A stretch of DNA of 64,000 nucleotides. It comes from Candidatus Paracaedibacteraceae bacterium. GTDB lineage: Bacteria > Pseudomonadota > Alphaproteobacteria > Paracaedibacterales > Paracaedibacteraceae. Shown piece by piece: positions 25,121-34,609 of the stretch. The stretch's first letter is position 1. Every line of letters starts with the position of its first letter. A program made the position numbers and the translations under genes. The stretch covers positions 1 through 64,000 of the forward strand of contig JAIBEV010000049.1 in assembly GCA_019459505.1 (NCBI GenBank), written 5' to 3'. Below the pieces are notes generated by a model that saw nothing but the letters and a program-made list of their open reading frames with translations, was not told the DNA's origin and did not search any database.

Positions 25121-25906
25121 TTATCTATAGGAAGTCGCACTTAATTTAGATTCTAATTCCTGTTTGGCTTTTGTTGGTATCTCTGATCCGGTAATGGGCT
25201 TGCTTTGACGTAGATCGGACGCTTGCTTTTGTTGAGGGTCACGGAGCACATATCCTCTGCCCCAGACTGTTTCAATGCAGTCGACCCCATCTAATGCTTC
25301 GGTGAGTTTGCGTCGTAGCTTGCAAATAAAGACATCAATGATCTTGAGTTCAGGTTCATCAATGCCACCATATAAATGGTTGAGGAACATCTCTTTTGTT
25401 AAAGTTGTTCCCTTGCGCAAGGATAATAGCTCAAGGATGGCATATTCTTTACCTGTTAGATGGACAATTTTGTCATCTACGGTAACAGTGTGTTGGCGTA
25501 AGTTGACGCACATCCGTCCGGTTCTGATAATGGAATCAGAATGCCCATGGGATCTACGAATAATGGCGTGAATGCGGGCCAAGAGCTCTGCTTTATTAAA
25601 TGGTTTGGTGATATAGTCATCTGCGCCAAATCCTAGAGCTCGAACTTTATCATCAATCTCTTTAAGACCGGATAAAATTAGCGTTGGTGTTTTGATGTTA
25701 GAAGCGCGTAGGCGTTTTAGAACTTCATACCCATCTATATCGGGTAACATGAGGTCAAGAATAATTAAGTCATATTCATAAAGCTTACCGATTTCTAAGC
25801 CATCTTCGCCCAGATCTGTTGTATCACACACAAACCCTTCATTTTTTAACATAACCTGAAGTGTTTTTGATGTCGCTGAATCGTCTTCAATAAGTAAAAT
25901 TCTCAT
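25121..25906 (-). CDS. ctrA: Cell-cycle response regulator CtrA
   Basis: Master regulator of cell cycle, division and flagellar genes in alphaproteobacteria. The receiver has MRILLIEDD, phospho-acceptor Asp51 in [17 protein letters not shown] and Lys in [12 protein letters not shown]; an OmpR-type winged helix follows with [17 protein letters not shown] and [13 protein letters not shown]. Residue 51 is the same as in Caulobacter. The start is the ATG at 25906, which gives the canonical MRILLIEDD; the frame runs 8 codons further to a GTG. A tail of about 35 residues after RDPQQ is lineage-specific. It is divergent from fliI with a perfect CtrA box between. Confidence 0.95.
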   Translation of the reverse strand: MRILLIEDDSATSKTLQVMLKNEGFVCDTTDLGEDGLEIGKLYEYDLIILDLMLPDIDGYEVLKRLRASNIKTPTLILSGLKEIDDKVRALGFGADDYITKPFNKAELLARIHAIIRRSHGHSDSIIRTGRMCVNLRQHTVTVDDKIVHLTGKEYAILELLSLRKGTTLTKEMFLNHLYGGIDEPELKIIDVFICKLRRKLTEALDGVDCIETVWGRGYVLRDPQQKQASDLRQSKPITGSEIPTKAKQELESKLSATSYR

Positions 25907-25989
25907 AATGCCTGTTTCCCCCTTAGACACAACTCTTAATATAAGCTTAGCAAACTATTTCTAAATAACTAACGGATTTTTCTAAACTT

Positions 25990-26005
25990 TTAATAAATTA
26001 TTAAC
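25990..26005 (+). promoter_or_regulatory. CtrA-binding site (TTAA-N7-TTAAC)
   Basis: TTAATAAATTATTAAC is a perfect match to the full CtrA box TTAA-N7-TTAAC, located between ctrA and fliI. It overlaps the -35 element (TTAACT, 26001-26006) of a likely fliI promoter. Confidence 0.8.
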
Positions 26006-26029
26006 TATGGCATTGCATTTTGTGATAAA
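26001..26029 (+). promoter_or_regulatory. Probable CtrA-dependent promoter of fliI
   Basis: TTAACT (26001-26006), 17 bases, then GATAAA (26024-26029). The expected start near 26036 leaves a 35-base leader before the ATG at 26071 but too little for the GTG at 26041. Confidence 0.5.
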
Positions 26030-26070
26030 GTTGAGCTAATGTGCGAGTTTATGCTCGAAAGAATTTATTT

Positions 26071-27381
26071 ATGTCTTTGTTAACGGTTTCTAAATTAATA
26101 GAAAAAGTTCCCACAATTATTCTTTATGGTGTGGTCCGATCAATCCAAGGATTGTTGATTCGAGTTACGGGTAACAATACCCATGTTAGTGTTGGTGTTC
26201 AGTGCCGAATTCAGCTATCAGATGGTGAAATGTTGGGAGAGATTGTTGGATTTGAGGATGACCTTGTGCTAGTGATGCCTTATGGGGCTTTGGATGGTAT
26301 TCATCCAGGAACAAGGGTTGACTTCGAGCTTCAAGATTCTGTCTTAAATCCCTGTGACGGATGGTTAGGTCGTGTTCTCAATGGTTTAGGTGAACCTGTT
26401 GACGGATTAGGTTTGTTGCCGCAGGGCAATGAAAATGTGCTCGTTCGCGGACAGCCGCCATCGGCTCATCAACGTCATAAAATATCAGAAAGAATTGGGG
26501 TAGGACTAAAGGCAGTCAATTCCTTTTTAACGGTATGCCGTGGGCAGAGACTGGGGGTTTTTGCCGGATCGGGCGTGGGAAAATCCATGCTTTTATCAAT
26601 GTTAGCCCGATATACTCAATGTGATGTGTGCGTGATTGGTTTAATCGGTGAGCGGGGACGCGAAGTTCGAGAGTTCATTGAAGATACCCTCGGAGAAGAG
26701 GGACTCAAGAAGAGTGTCTTAATTGTGGCGACTTCTGATGAATCTCCTCTGATGCGTCGCCGTGCCGCTTATACCACCATGGCTGTTGCCGAATATTATC
26801 GTAATCAAGGATTATCTGTTCTGTGTTTAATGGATAGTGTAACGCGGTTGGCTATGGCCCAGCGGGAGATTGGTCTATCGACAGGTGAGCCGCCGACTAC
26901 CAAAGGGTATACTCCAAGCGTTTTTGTGGAATTAGCGCGCGTGTTAGAACGAGCGGGGCCTGGAATTAACGCTGGGGATATTACGGCATTTTTTACGGTT
27001 TTGGTGGACGGTGATGATCATAATGAACCGATTGCCGATGCGGTGCGCGGAATTCTTGATGGTCACATTGTGCTCGAACGGGCCATTGCTGAGCGTGGTC
27101 ATTACCCGGCTATTAATATCTTGAAAAGTTTATCACGAATGGTGCCGGCTTGCCATTCCCCGGAAGAGCAAAGTATGGTTATCCAGGCTCGCCAATATTT
27201 ATCCCTTTATGAAGATATGGCTGATATGATTCGCTTAGGAGCTTATCGAAGGGGTAGTAATCCGCAGGTAGATGAAGCCATCGAAATGAACCCTAAATTG
27301 ATGGCTTTCTTAGGCCAACACCATAAAGAATCTTTTGACTTAGAACACAGTTTTGCTTTGTTGCGCGAAATTATTACCTAA
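26071..27381 (+). CDS. fliI: Flagellar export ATPase FliI
   Basis: ATPase of the flagellar type III export apparatus, homologous to the F1 beta subunit. Walker A is FAGSGVGKSMLLS, Walker B region is LSVLCLMDSVTRLAMAQREI, and the family segment TGEPPTTKGYTPSVF is present. At 436 residues it has the standard length. The start at 26071 (MSLLTVSKLIEK) is chosen because of the promoter layout; an in-frame GTG at 26041 is possible. fliJ and xerD follow with 3 bases or overlap. The rest of the flagellar operon is 5 kb downstream. Confidence 0.94.
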   Translation: MSLLTVSKLIEKVPTIILYGVVRSIQGLLIRVTGNNTHVSVGVQCRIQLSDGEMLGEIVGFEDDLVLVMPYGALDGIHPGTRVDFELQDSVLNPCDGWLGRVLNGLGEPVDGLGLLPQGNENVLVRGQPPSAHQRHKISERIGVGLKAVNSFLTVCRGQRLGVFAGSGVGKSMLLSMLARYTQCDVCVIGLIGERGREVREFIEDTLGEEGLKKSVLIVATSDESPLMRRRAAYTTMAVAEYYRNQGLSVLCLMDSVTRLAMAQREIGLSTGEPPTTKGYTPSVFVELARVLERAGPGINAGDITAFFTVLVDGDDHNEPIADAVRGILDGHIVLERAIAERGHYPAINILKSLSRMVPACHSPEEQSMVIQARQYLSLYEDMADMIRLGAYRRGSNPQVDEAIEMNPKLMAFLGQHHKESFDLEHSFALLREIIT

Positions 27382-27429
27382 CAGTTGTCTGTTGAAATAG
27401 AATTCGCTTGTGTGAAAGAGGGGGCAGTT

Positions 27430-27855
27430 TTGCCAAATCGTATTCGATCATTTGAGATTTTGGGGCGGCTTGTCAATATGGATTTGGATCGATTACGCCT
27501 CAAGTTATCTGAATTGCAAGATCATCGTGATCATTTAGAGGAAAAAATTGCCAAACTCAAGGAAAATGAGAAATTGGAAAGTGAGATTGCGGCTCAATAT
27601 CCGGTGGAATCCTTTACCATGCCGGCCTTTGGTGCTTATACGCGCTTAAGTCAAGATAAATTAACCCTTGAACTTAATAACCTACAGGTTCAGATTCAAG
27701 AATGTTTAGAAGAAGTGCATTACTATTTCCAAGAAAGTAAAAAAATGGAGCTCGTCAAAAATAAGGAAGTTATGCAAGAATCTAAAAAACAAAAACAACA
27801 AGAACAATTATTTTATGACCAAATTGCAGAAAGCCGACACCACCGAACAAAATGA
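27430..27855 (+). CDS. fliJ: FliJ-like flagellar export chaperone
   Basis: Assigned mainly from position after fliI and from its shape: 141 residues, almost entirely coiled-coil with heptads (LDRLRLKLSELQDHRDHLEE, TLELNNLQVQIQECLEEVHY) and a Lys/Gln-rich tail. FliJ links the FliI ring to the export gate and escorts substrates. The likely start is the TTG at 27430, with AGAGGGGG six bases before it; the frame is open from 27385, directly behind fliI. Its last 41 bases overlap the start of xerD in another frame. Confidence 0.65.
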   Translation: MPNRIRSFEILGRLVNMDLDRLRLKLSELQDHRDHLEEKIAKLKENEKLESEIAAQYPVESFTMPAFGAYTRLSQDKLTLELNNLQVQIQECLEEVHYYFQESKKMELVKNKEVMQESKKQKQQEQLFYDQIAESRHHRTK

Positions 27856-28771
27856 TCGGCAGCTCATTGAACTTTTTCTTGAAATGTTAGCGGCCGAACA
27901 AGCCTGTGCTAGAAATACGCTTATGGCTTATGATCGTGACTTGCAAAATTTTTACAGTTTTATGCAAAAACCCATTGATCAGGTTAGGGCCGATGACATT
28001 CTGGCCTATTTGAATAACTTGGTCGAAAGAAAAGATTCTGTTGCCACTCAATCTCGTCGCTTGTCATGCCTTAGAAAATATTTTCGCTTTTTATTGAGTG
28101 AGGACATTGTGGATTGTGACCCTACCCAGACAGTGGAATCACCGCGGCGGGGCAGACAGTTGCCTAAAACAATGTCTATTGCTGATGTCGATTTGCTATT
28201 AACGATGGCCAAGGAACAAACCGATCCTTGCGGGATTAGATTGCTAGCAATGCTCGAAATTATGTATTCCAGCGGCATGCGTGTGACAGAACTGGTGAGC
28301 TTACCCCTGTCGGTTTTGCCTAAAGATCCACAAATTTTACGACAAACCCGAATGATACATATCAAAGGGAAGGGTGGACGCGAACGGTTAGTGCCTTTAG
28401 GGGCCCCAGCCATTGAGGCTTTGGAAGATTACTTAACTGTTCGCGATGAATTTATTCCGGTCAATCAAAAGGCAAGCCCGTGGCTATTTCCCTCCACCGG
28501 CAAAGATGGATATTTAACACGAATTAGATTTTTCCAGTTGGTGAAAGAGTTGGCGTTGAAGGCAGGACTAAATCCTCAGGTTATTTCCCCCCATGTATTA
28601 CGGCATGCATTTGCCACCCATTTATTGCAAGGAGGGGCTGATTTGATGTCTATTCAAAAGCTATTGGGGCATGTTGATATTTCCACCACGCAAGTTTATA
28701 CCCATGTAGCAGCGGATCACATTATTAAGTTAGTTAACACACATCACCCATTGGCAAAAAAGCAAAAATAG
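27815..28771 (+). CDS. xerD: Tyrosine recombinase XerD
   Basis: Site-specific recombinase that resolves chromosome dimers with XerC and FtsK at dif. The SAM-like N-terminal domain (about 15-100) is followed by the catalytic domain with Arg in YSSGMRVTELVSLPL, HxLRH in SPHVLRHAFATHLLQGG, His in IQKLLGHVDISTTQ and the nucleophilic Tyr in TQVYTHVA. At 318 residues it is full-length. Its first 41 bases overlap the end of fliJ, a tight linkage of a housekeeping recombinase to flagellar genes. Confidence 0.92.
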   Translation: MTKLQKADTTEQNDRQLIELFLEMLAAEQACARNTLMAYDRDLQNFYSFMQKPIDQVRADDILAYLNNLVERKDSVATQSRRLSCLRKYFRFLLSEDIVDCDPTQTVESPRRGRQLPKTMSIADVDLLLTMAKEQTDPCGIRLLAMLEIMYSSGMRVTELVSLPLSVLPKDPQILRQTRMIHIKGKGGRERLVPLGAPAIEALEDYLTVRDEFIPVNQKASPWLFPSTGKDGYLTRIRFFQLVKELALKAGLNPQVISPHVLRHAFATHLLQGGADLMSIQKLLGHVDISTTQVYTHVAADHIIKLVNTHHPLAKKQK

Positions 28772-28822
28772 GTTACAACAACAGGTATATTTAGTGTTAC
28801 GGAAAAATAAGGATAAATAACA

Positions 28823-29779
28823 ATGGCCGTTTTCTTGAACTTTGAAAAGCCTGTAGCTGAAATGGAAGGTAAAATAGAAGAATTGCGCCATTTATCCTCC
28901 CAAGGTGACCTTAATATTGTTGAAGAGATTTCGCGCCTACAGTCCAAAGTCGATCGGATGTTACGACAAATTTATTCAAATCTAACGCCCTGGCAAAAAG
29001 TTCAAGTAGCCCGTCATCCGGATCGTCCACAATTTTTTACTTATTTAAATAGCATCGTCAAAGATTTTTTGCCCCTGGCTGGGGATCGATGTTTTGCCGA
29101 TGATCAAGCCATCATTGGTGGTTTGGGTCGAATTGGCTCTAAGTCTGTCATGGTTATTGGTCAGCAAAAAGGAAACGATCTTGAAAGCCGCGTTAAACAC
29201 AACTTTGGTATGGCTAAACCGGAAGGATACCGTAAAGCTATTCGCTTGATGGAAATGGCCGATCGATTTGCTTTACCGATTGTTACGTTTGTCGATACAG
29301 CCGGGGCTTATCCGGGAATTGATGCCGAAGAACGGGGTCAAGCCGAAGCCATTGCTAAGAGTATTGAAACCTGCCTTCGGGTAAAAGTTCCCTTAATTAG
29401 TATCGTTATTGGGGAAGGTGGATCAGGCGGTGCTATTGCCATTGCAGTAGCCAATGCTGTTTTAATGCTTGAGCATTCAGTTTATTCTGTCATTTCTCCT
29501 GAAGGATGCGCTTCCATTTTATGGCGAAGCGCGACAAAAGCGGCTGAAGCAGCCGAAGCCCAAAAATTAACGGCTCAGGATTTATATGGATTAGGGATAA
29601 CTGATAAAATTTTACCTGAACCAGTGGGGGGTGCGCATCGATCTCCAGAGGGTGTGGTCAATACAGTTGCCCGGGAAATCGAGCACTATATTAACACATT
29701 TTCTAACATGGATGGCGAAGCCCTCTTGCGTCATCGGTATGATAAATTCTTAGCCATGGGTTCCCGCGGCCTGAACTGA
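28823..29779 (+). CDS. accA: Acetyl-CoA carboxylase carboxyltransferase subunit alpha
   Basis: Transfers CO2 from carboxybiotin to acetyl-CoA in the first step of fatty-acid synthesis, with AccD. The N-terminal helix YLNFEKP-like segment ([19 protein letters not shown]) and the crotonase-fold core ([14 protein letters not shown] region, [36 protein letters not shown]) are intact. At 318 residues it has the typical length. It follows xerD by 51 bases with its own ribosome site (AAGGATAAATAAC), possibly as part of the same transcript. A weak hairpin (29780-29798) follows. Confidence 0.96.
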   Translation: MAVFLNFEKPVAEMEGKIEELRHLSSQGDLNIVEEISRLQSKVDRMLRQIYSNLTPWQKVQVARHPDRPQFFTYLNSIVKDFLPLAGDRCFADDQAIIGGLGRIGSKSVMVIGQQKGNDLESRVKHNFGMAKPEGYRKAIRLMEMADRFALPIVTFVDTAGAYPGIDAEERGQAEAIAKSIETCLRVKVPLISIVIGEGGSGGAIAIAVANAVLMLEHSVYSVISPEGCASILWRSATKAAEAAEAQKLTAQDLYGLGITDKILPEPVGGAHRSPEGVVNTVAREIEHYINTFSNMDGEALLRHRYDKFLAMGSRGLN

Positions 29780-29997
29780 CTCTCTTTTTATAAGAGAGAC
29801 TCCAGAGATAGAGTTAATTTCTCCCAAGTTTTGGAGGGTAAATAACTTTTTTTTCAGCGGACTGTGGCACCTGTAGAATAAAGCAAGGGCAAAGGGTTAA
29901 AATTAGAGTCAATTTCAATTTTTTAAAAAAACACTTAAGGGGTATTAATATAACTGTAGCACTTGGTTAAATTAAAATTTAAAAAGGAGATTTAATT

Positions 29998-30171
29998 ATG
30001 CCTACAAATACACGAAATGAAGATCTTAGGAAAAACGAAAATCAAAAAACTGAAACAAAGGGTAAGCAAGGTTTTGCTTCCATGCCAAAAGAGCAAGTAA
30101 AAGAAATTGCTGCAGAAGGCGGACGGCATAGCCACGATAATACAAGCAAGAATAAGAAGTCTTCTTCTTAA
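29998..30171 (+). CDS. KGG-motif stress-induced small protein
   Basis: A 57-residue hydrophilic protein with one stress-induced KGG-type repeat: GFASMPKEQVKEIAAEGGRH followed by SHDN. These motifs occur in GsiB/Con-10-like proteins linked to desiccation and starvation. The rest is Lys, Asn, Glu and Ser rich, probably disordered. A strong ribosome site (AAAAAGGAG) lies 9 bases before the ATG, and a terminator begins 30 bases after the stop, so it is a compact single-gene unit. Confidence 0.82.
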   Translation: MPTNTRNEDLRKNENQKTETKGKQGFASMPKEQVKEIAAEGGRHSHDNTSKNKKSSS

Positions 30172-30199
30172 AGATAATTGCTTACCCTCGACTTAACAA

Positions 30200-30233
30200 A
30201 CTAACCGTCTCTTTTAAGAGGCGGTTAGTTTTA
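30200..30233 (+). terminator. Terminator of the KGG gene
   Basis: CTAACCGTCTCTT (30201-30213) pairs with AAGAGGCGGTTAG (30216-30228) in a long stem with one G-T pair, then TTTTATC. Confidence 0.85.
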
Positions 30234-30251
30234 TCTTATAGAACCATTTTT

Positions 30252-30510
30252 CCTGGCCTCCGAGTCGGTAACTCGAGCTGGCAAGCAATTACTCTTCTGA
30301 TATAGAGACCCCGGATCAAATCCGGGGAAAGTCTCTTTCTTAATTAAGCTGCTATTCTCGGCCTCCGCGCCAGGATCTCTAGATAGCAAAGGAGGTTTAT
30401 ATGATATCAAGATCCTTGCTCAAGCCGGGGGAGGCGACGCTTTTATGTTTTGGTATTTCCTCCTACAATATCGAGTTTTCAGGGCGCGCTTACGCGTGCC
30501 CCGAAAAAGA
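30252..30510. repeat. Two diverged copies of an interspersed palindromic repeat
   Basis: Bases 30252-30336 and 30355-30510 match the repeat family found as three copies at 43383-43822. Shared features are GGCCTCCGxG...CTCGAGCTGG, the palindrome CCCCGGATCAAATCCGGGG (30309-30327), and in the second copy the tail GCTTACGCGTGCCCCGAAAAA. No open frame lies in this gap. Confidence 0.6.
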
Positions 30511-30523
30511 TAAATAGATTAGC

Positions 30524-31078
30524 TTAGGCAATTAACGGTTCATGTTTAAATTTAGAATCGCCCAAATTATCTAAAATTAAATCTCGATCCTTATCATTAT
30601 CTACTTTAACAATCAGGACAATAGAACCATTCCCGACCATTTCTTCTAAGGCTTGAGCCTTTTCATCCGGTAGGCCTAATCCAACTAAAGCCCCGACTAA
30701 GCCTCCTGTAGTGGCGCCAGCGCCTGCGCCTGCTAAAGCCGCTACTAACGGCCCACTGATTGTCAAGCCCAGTGCTGGCAAAGACAAAACTGTTCCTATA
30801 GCAGCGATGGCAGCTGCAATGCCCCCGACAATACCGCCCGTTGCAGCTCCAATACCCAGTCCTTCTAATGATTGATTGCCCAGGGTGCGAGCAGCTGCAT
30901 TTTCTTTGTCCGAAAAATATTCATTATGAATATCCTCAGACATTATTATACTTATGTTTTCTTGGTCATAGCCAGAATCCACCAACTTTTGGTAATTTAA
31001 TTCCGCATCTTTAGGATCCTTAAAGGCGGCTATAACTACGTTATTGTTTTCGAATACTGTCATAAATTCTGTATGCAT
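30524..31078 (-). CDS. General-stress-protein-17M-like protein with glycine-zipper segment
   Basis: A 184-residue protein. Residues about 10-55 (VVIAAFKDPKDAELNYQKL, YDQENISIIMSE) match the general stress protein 17M/YflT-like domain. Two Gly/Ala-rich hydrophobic stretches follow (GIGAATGGIVGGIAAAIAAI, GAGAGATTGGLVGALVGLGL), which look like a glycine zipper that could insert into membrane. The C-terminal domain VGNGSIVLIVKVDNDKDRDL repeats the beta pattern. The ATG at 31078 has a good ribosome site (GGGAGGAAC). It lies next to the KGG gene, giving a small stress locus. Confidence 0.75.
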   Translation of the reverse strand: MHTEFMTVFENNNVVIAAFKDPKDAELNYQKLVDSGYDQENISIIMSEDIHNEYFSDKENAAARTLGNQSLEGLGIGAATGGIVGGIAAAIAAIGTVLSLPALGLTISGPLVAALAGAGAGATTGGLVGALVGLGLPDEKAQALEEMVGNGSIVLIVKVDNDKDRDLILDNLGDSKFKHEPLIA

Positions 31079-31329
31079 TTGAGTTCCTCCCTAAATATTG
31101 CTTCTTTTTAAAGTTAATTAATTTCTGCAAAAAAATATAAGCTAAAACCCTTTGGTTTTTCTCTTCTATACCTTTCAAGGCAGGTTTCCTGCTTAAAAGA
31201 GGGATGCAAATTTTTCCTATTATTTTTTAGGTCTAGGAAAAAAATTCCTAGTGTTAACTCTTTTTTAAAGACCGGTATCTTAATCTGAGGTTGCATTATA
31301 GAAATAATTTTAGGTAAAGGTCAGATAAA

Positions 31330-33006
31330 TTGGACGGATTTGTACAAATACTCCGTAACTTAGGCCCGATCAGATTGGCTGCTATCGGCAGTGTGATGCT
31401 GGGAGTAATCGGCTTCTTTATCTATTTAATGTCGCAAACCTCGACTGGTGGAATGGCTGTTCTTTATTCTCAAGTGGAGACCGCTGAAGGCGCGCGTATT
31501 GTGCAAAAACTCGAAGCGATGGGTGTTCCGGTGAATCTAAGTCCTGATGGAGCAACCATTTATGCACCAGCAGAAAAAATTGCCCGTCTTAGAATGGATG
31601 TTGCCCAAGAAGGGATATTATCCGCCGGCGTTATTGGTTATGAGATTTTTGACCGCGGCGATGTTTTAAGTACATCGGGCAGCTTAATTGATATCAATAA
31701 AATCAGAGCTTTAGAAGGGGAATTAACCAAGTCTATTAAAACCATTAATGGTGTTGCTGCAGCACGCGTCCATTTAGTAATTCCTAAGAGGGAATTATTC
31801 TCTCGGGATAAAGTGGATCCTTCGGCTTCCATCATGCTGAAGATGAAAGGGATTATGCGTCTTAATGAACAACAGGTTAAATCCATTCAATATTTAGTTG
31901 CCTCCGCAGTACCCAGTCTGCCGATTGAGCGTATTTCTATTATTGATGATCGCGGAACGTTATTGGCTAAGGGAAATGAAGGAGAAGGATCTGTCCAAAA
32001 TATGACAGCTCAGCAAGAAGCTAAACGGTCGTATGAAACTGTCACAGGTAAGCAAATTGAGAACTTATTAGAACAAACCTTAGGAGCTGGTAAAGTTCGT
32101 ACGGAAATTTCTGCCGATATTGACTTTGATCAAGTCACTGTTAACTCCGAAAAGTACGATCCTGAGGGGCAAGTGGCAAGGTCGACTGCCAATAGTAAGG
32201 AAGACTCTTCTTCCACCTCCAATGATGGAACAGTGACAGTAGCTAATGCCTTGCCAGCAGCAGAGAATGCTAATGCCGGCCAAACAGGAAGCAAAAATAA
32301 AAGAACAGATGAGAATATTAACTATGAAATTTCTCGTACTGTTGAGGTCCACAAGAAAGAAGCCGGCCAAATTAAGAACCTATCGGTTGCTGTTCTGGTC
32401 GATGGAACCTATACCAAGGATAAGGATGGTAAGCAAACCTATGTGCCTCGAACGCCGCAAGAACTTGAGCAAATTACTAAATTAGTTAAAACCGCTATTG
32501 GCTTTAAAGAATCACGCGGCGATAAGGTTGAAGTCATTAATATGCAATTTGCAAAAACAGATTTAGAAGACGTAAAGCCTGATAATTCAAATAATTTCTT
32601 ACCGCAGATGGATGTCACCAAAATTATTGAACTTCTAGTATTGGCAGCGGTGGGAGTTTTGATTCTCATCATGATTGTTCGGCCTGTTCTCTTGCGGGTG
32701 ATTGAAAGTAGTGGCGTTGCCAACGAAGATACGGAAATTGCAGCTTTACTAGCCGATGCAAACGGCAGGTCCCAGGGAGCTCTGCCTGACTTTTCAAGAA
32801 TGGATCCGAATGACTTAGATTTATTACAGTCGTCCGATGCTCAAGAAGAAGACGATATGTTGGATGTGTCAAATATTGAAGGTCGCCTAAAAGCCTCTTC
32901 CCTCAAGAAGATTGGGGACATTATTGATAAACACCCTGAAGAAGCAGTAACAATTATTCGCAACTGGATGTATGACGAGCCATGGAAACAAGAAAAGACT
33001 ACATAA
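31330..33006 (+). CDS. fliF: Flagellar MS-ring protein FliF
   Basis: Forms the inner-membrane MS-ring and export-gate housing. The 558 residues include an N-terminal membrane helix (about 15-35), the YscJ/FliF domain (LYSQVETAEGARIVQKLEAM, ARVHLVIPKRELFSRD), a low-complexity periplasmic part, a second helix (IIELLVLAAVGVLILIMIVR, about 435-455) and the FliG-binding tail (IGDIIDKHPEEAVTIIRNWM). The start is TTG at 31330. It heads the operon; the end overlaps fliG by 25 bases. Confidence 0.95.
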   Translation: MDGFVQILRNLGPIRLAAIGSVMLGVIGFFIYLMSQTSTGGMAVLYSQVETAEGARIVQKLEAMGVPVNLSPDGATIYAPAEKIARLRMDVAQEGILSAGVIGYEIFDRGDVLSTSGSLIDINKIRALEGELTKSIKTINGVAAARVHLVIPKRELFSRDKVDPSASIMLKMKGIMRLNEQQVKSIQYLVASAVPSLPIERISIIDDRGTLLAKGNEGEGSVQNMTAQQEAKRSYETVTGKQIENLLEQTLGAGKVRTEISADIDFDQVTVNSEKYDPEGQVARSTANSKEDSSSTSNDGTVTVANALPAAENANAGQTGSKNKRTDENINYEISRTVEVHKKEAGQIKNLSVAVLVDGTYTKDKDGKQTYVPRTPQELEQITKLVKTAIGFKESRGDKVEVINMQFAKTDLEDVKPDNSNNFLPQMDVTKIIELLVLAAVGVLILIMIVRPVLLRVIESSGVANEDTEIAALLADANGRSQGALPDFSRMDPNDLDLLQSSDAQEEDDMLDVSNIEGRLKASSLKKIGDIIDKHPEEAVTIIRNWMYDEPWKQEKTT

Positions 33007-34001
33007 GCCTAAACGGTGTTGAACGGGTTTCTTTGTTATTACTTGCCTTGGGTGAAGAGCAAGTACAGCGAATTTTTGAACACTTGGATGAATCTGAAAT
33101 TCGTGAAATTGCTGTGACAATGACAAACCTTGGCAAAGTATCCTCTAATGTGGTTGAGGTCATGTTTAGTGATTTTGTTGATCAATTATCCACCACAGGA
33201 GCCTTAATTGGTACACCAGAAAGTACAAAACGGTTGTTGACAAAGGCATTGCCGCAGGAAAAAGTTGCCCAAATTATGGAAGAAATTAGTGGGCCTGCTG
33301 GTCGTACCATGTGGGATAAGCTTAGTAATATCAACGAAGAGTTATTAGCAAACTATCTAAAAAATGAATATCCCCAAACAATTAGTGTGGTTTTGACAAG
33401 GATTCGCCCCGAGCACGCTGCTCGCGTTATGACTTTGTTGCCCGATTCTTTGGTCATGGAAGTTATCATGCGTATGTTGAAAATGGAAAGTGTGCGTCGT
33501 GAAATTCTCGATGATATTGAGCGGACGTTGCGGGTGGAATTCATGAGCAATATTTCTAAGGCGAGCAAGCGCGATTCGTATGAATTGGTGGCTGAAATCT
33601 TTAACTTCCTAGATCGTCAGACCGAAGCAAAAATGATCGGTAATCTGGAAGAAAGCAGCCCTGATGATGCTGAGAGAATCAAAAACTTGATGTTCACCTT
33701 TGATGATATGCTCAAGCTGGATAGCCAAGGAATTCAGGCTGTTATCCGAGTTATTGACAAAACGAAACTGGCTTTGGCTCTTAAAGGGGCAAATGATGCT
33801 ATCAAGGAGAAATTCTTTAGCAATATGTCTGAACGTGCTGGAAAACTGATGCGAGAAGATATGCAATCCATGGGAATGGTTCGGGTTAAAGATGTGGATG
33901 AAGCGCAAAATTATATCGTTATAACAACAAAAGATCTGGCCAATAAAGGTGAAATTGTCATCCGTAAAGGTGGCGACGCAGAAGATGCTTTAATTGGATA
34001 G
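32982..34001 (+). CDS. fliG: Flagellar motor switch protein FliG
   Basis: C-ring component that binds FliF and transmits torque. The 339 residues contain the N, middle and C domains, with the EHPQT-like motif region (NEYPQTISVVLTRI) and charged torque residues in FTFDDMLKLDSQGIQAVIR and NMSERAGKLMREDMQSMG. The start ATG at 32982 lies within fliF, giving coupled translation. An alternative downstream start is unlikely given the family length. Confidence 0.95.
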   Translation: METRKDYISLNGVERVSLLLLALGEEQVQRIFEHLDESEIREIAVTMTNLGKVSSNVVEVMFSDFVDQLSTTGALIGTPESTKRLLTKALPQEKVAQIMEEISGPAGRTMWDKLSNINEELLANYLKNEYPQTISVVLTRIRPEHAARVMTLLPDSLVMEVIMRMLKMESVRREILDDIERTLRVEFMSNISKASKRDSYELVAEIFNFLDRQTEAKMIGNLEESSPDDAERIKNLMFTFDDMLKLDSQGIQAVIRVIDKTKLALALKGANDAIKEKFFSNMSERAGKLMREDMQSMGMVRVKDVDEAQNYIVITTKDLANKGEIVIRKGGDAEDALIG

Positions 34002-34014
34002 GGGAGATGGGCCG

Positions 34015-34608
34015 ATGATTGAAAAATTTACATTTAATCATGATTTTGAAAAACCAAAGCCGATTGACGAGAATGCCCCTCGATATACAGAGGATCAGGC
34101 CATCGCAATGCGAGAGCTGGCTTATAGTAAAGGTATCGATGAGGGAAGGAATGCTCAACAACAAATGATTGAAGCTGATTTAGCTCGTGCTTTGGCAGGA
34201 TTCGAGGAACAACTGGTTAACTTTGTTAACTTAGAATCAGAGAAAAGAGCAATAATCCATGCCGAAGCGGCCCAATTAGCCAAAATAGTAGCGTTAAAAA
34301 TTTGCTTAACCGAAGCTGAAAAAAACTCAGTTGATCGGGTTATCACTTGTATGGAAAAAGTGACCCAAACCCTGTTAGGAAAGCCAACCATGGCCATTAT
34401 TGTCAATCCTCAAATTTCCCAATCTTTAAGTGAAAGAATCAAAGATTTGATTGCCAATGGCGACATTCAAATAAAAACAGATGAATCCTTAAGTGTCATG
34501 GATTGTCGGTTTTCTTGGGCTACGGGTGGGGCAGAGGTCGTCTTAAAAAATACGCTCGATGAAGTCGATCGCTTGATTAATGAAATTAGCTATACGAAGG
34601 AGGGATAA
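34015..34608 (+). CDS. fliH: FliH-like flagellar assembly protein
   Basis: Called from operon position between fliG and fliN (flbE/fliH place in Caulobacter) and from its shape: an N-terminal acidic part, an Ala/Glu/Gln-rich helical middle (KGIDEGRNAQQQMIEADLAR) and a C-terminal FliH/YscL-like domain with IIVNPQISQSLSERIKDLI and the usual RFSWATGGAEV-type ending. FliH regulates FliI. The frame runs back to a TTG at 33994, but the ATG at 34015 has GGGGAGA before it and gives 197 residues. Confidence 0.75.
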   Translation: MIEKFTFNHDFEKPKPIDENAPRYTEDQAIAMRELAYSKGIDEGRNAQQQMIEADLARALAGFEEQLVNFVNLESEKRAIIHAEAAQLAKIVALKICLTEAEKNSVDRVITCMEKVTQTLLGKPTMAIIVNPQISQSLSERIKDLIANGDIQIKTDESLSVMDCRFSWATGGAEVVLKNTLDEVDRLINEISYTKEG

Positions 34609-34609
34609 T

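Noticed and set aside
31114-31296. 60-codon minus-strand frame before fliF
   Set aside because: No ribosome site, odd composition, in an AT-rich leader; likely chance.
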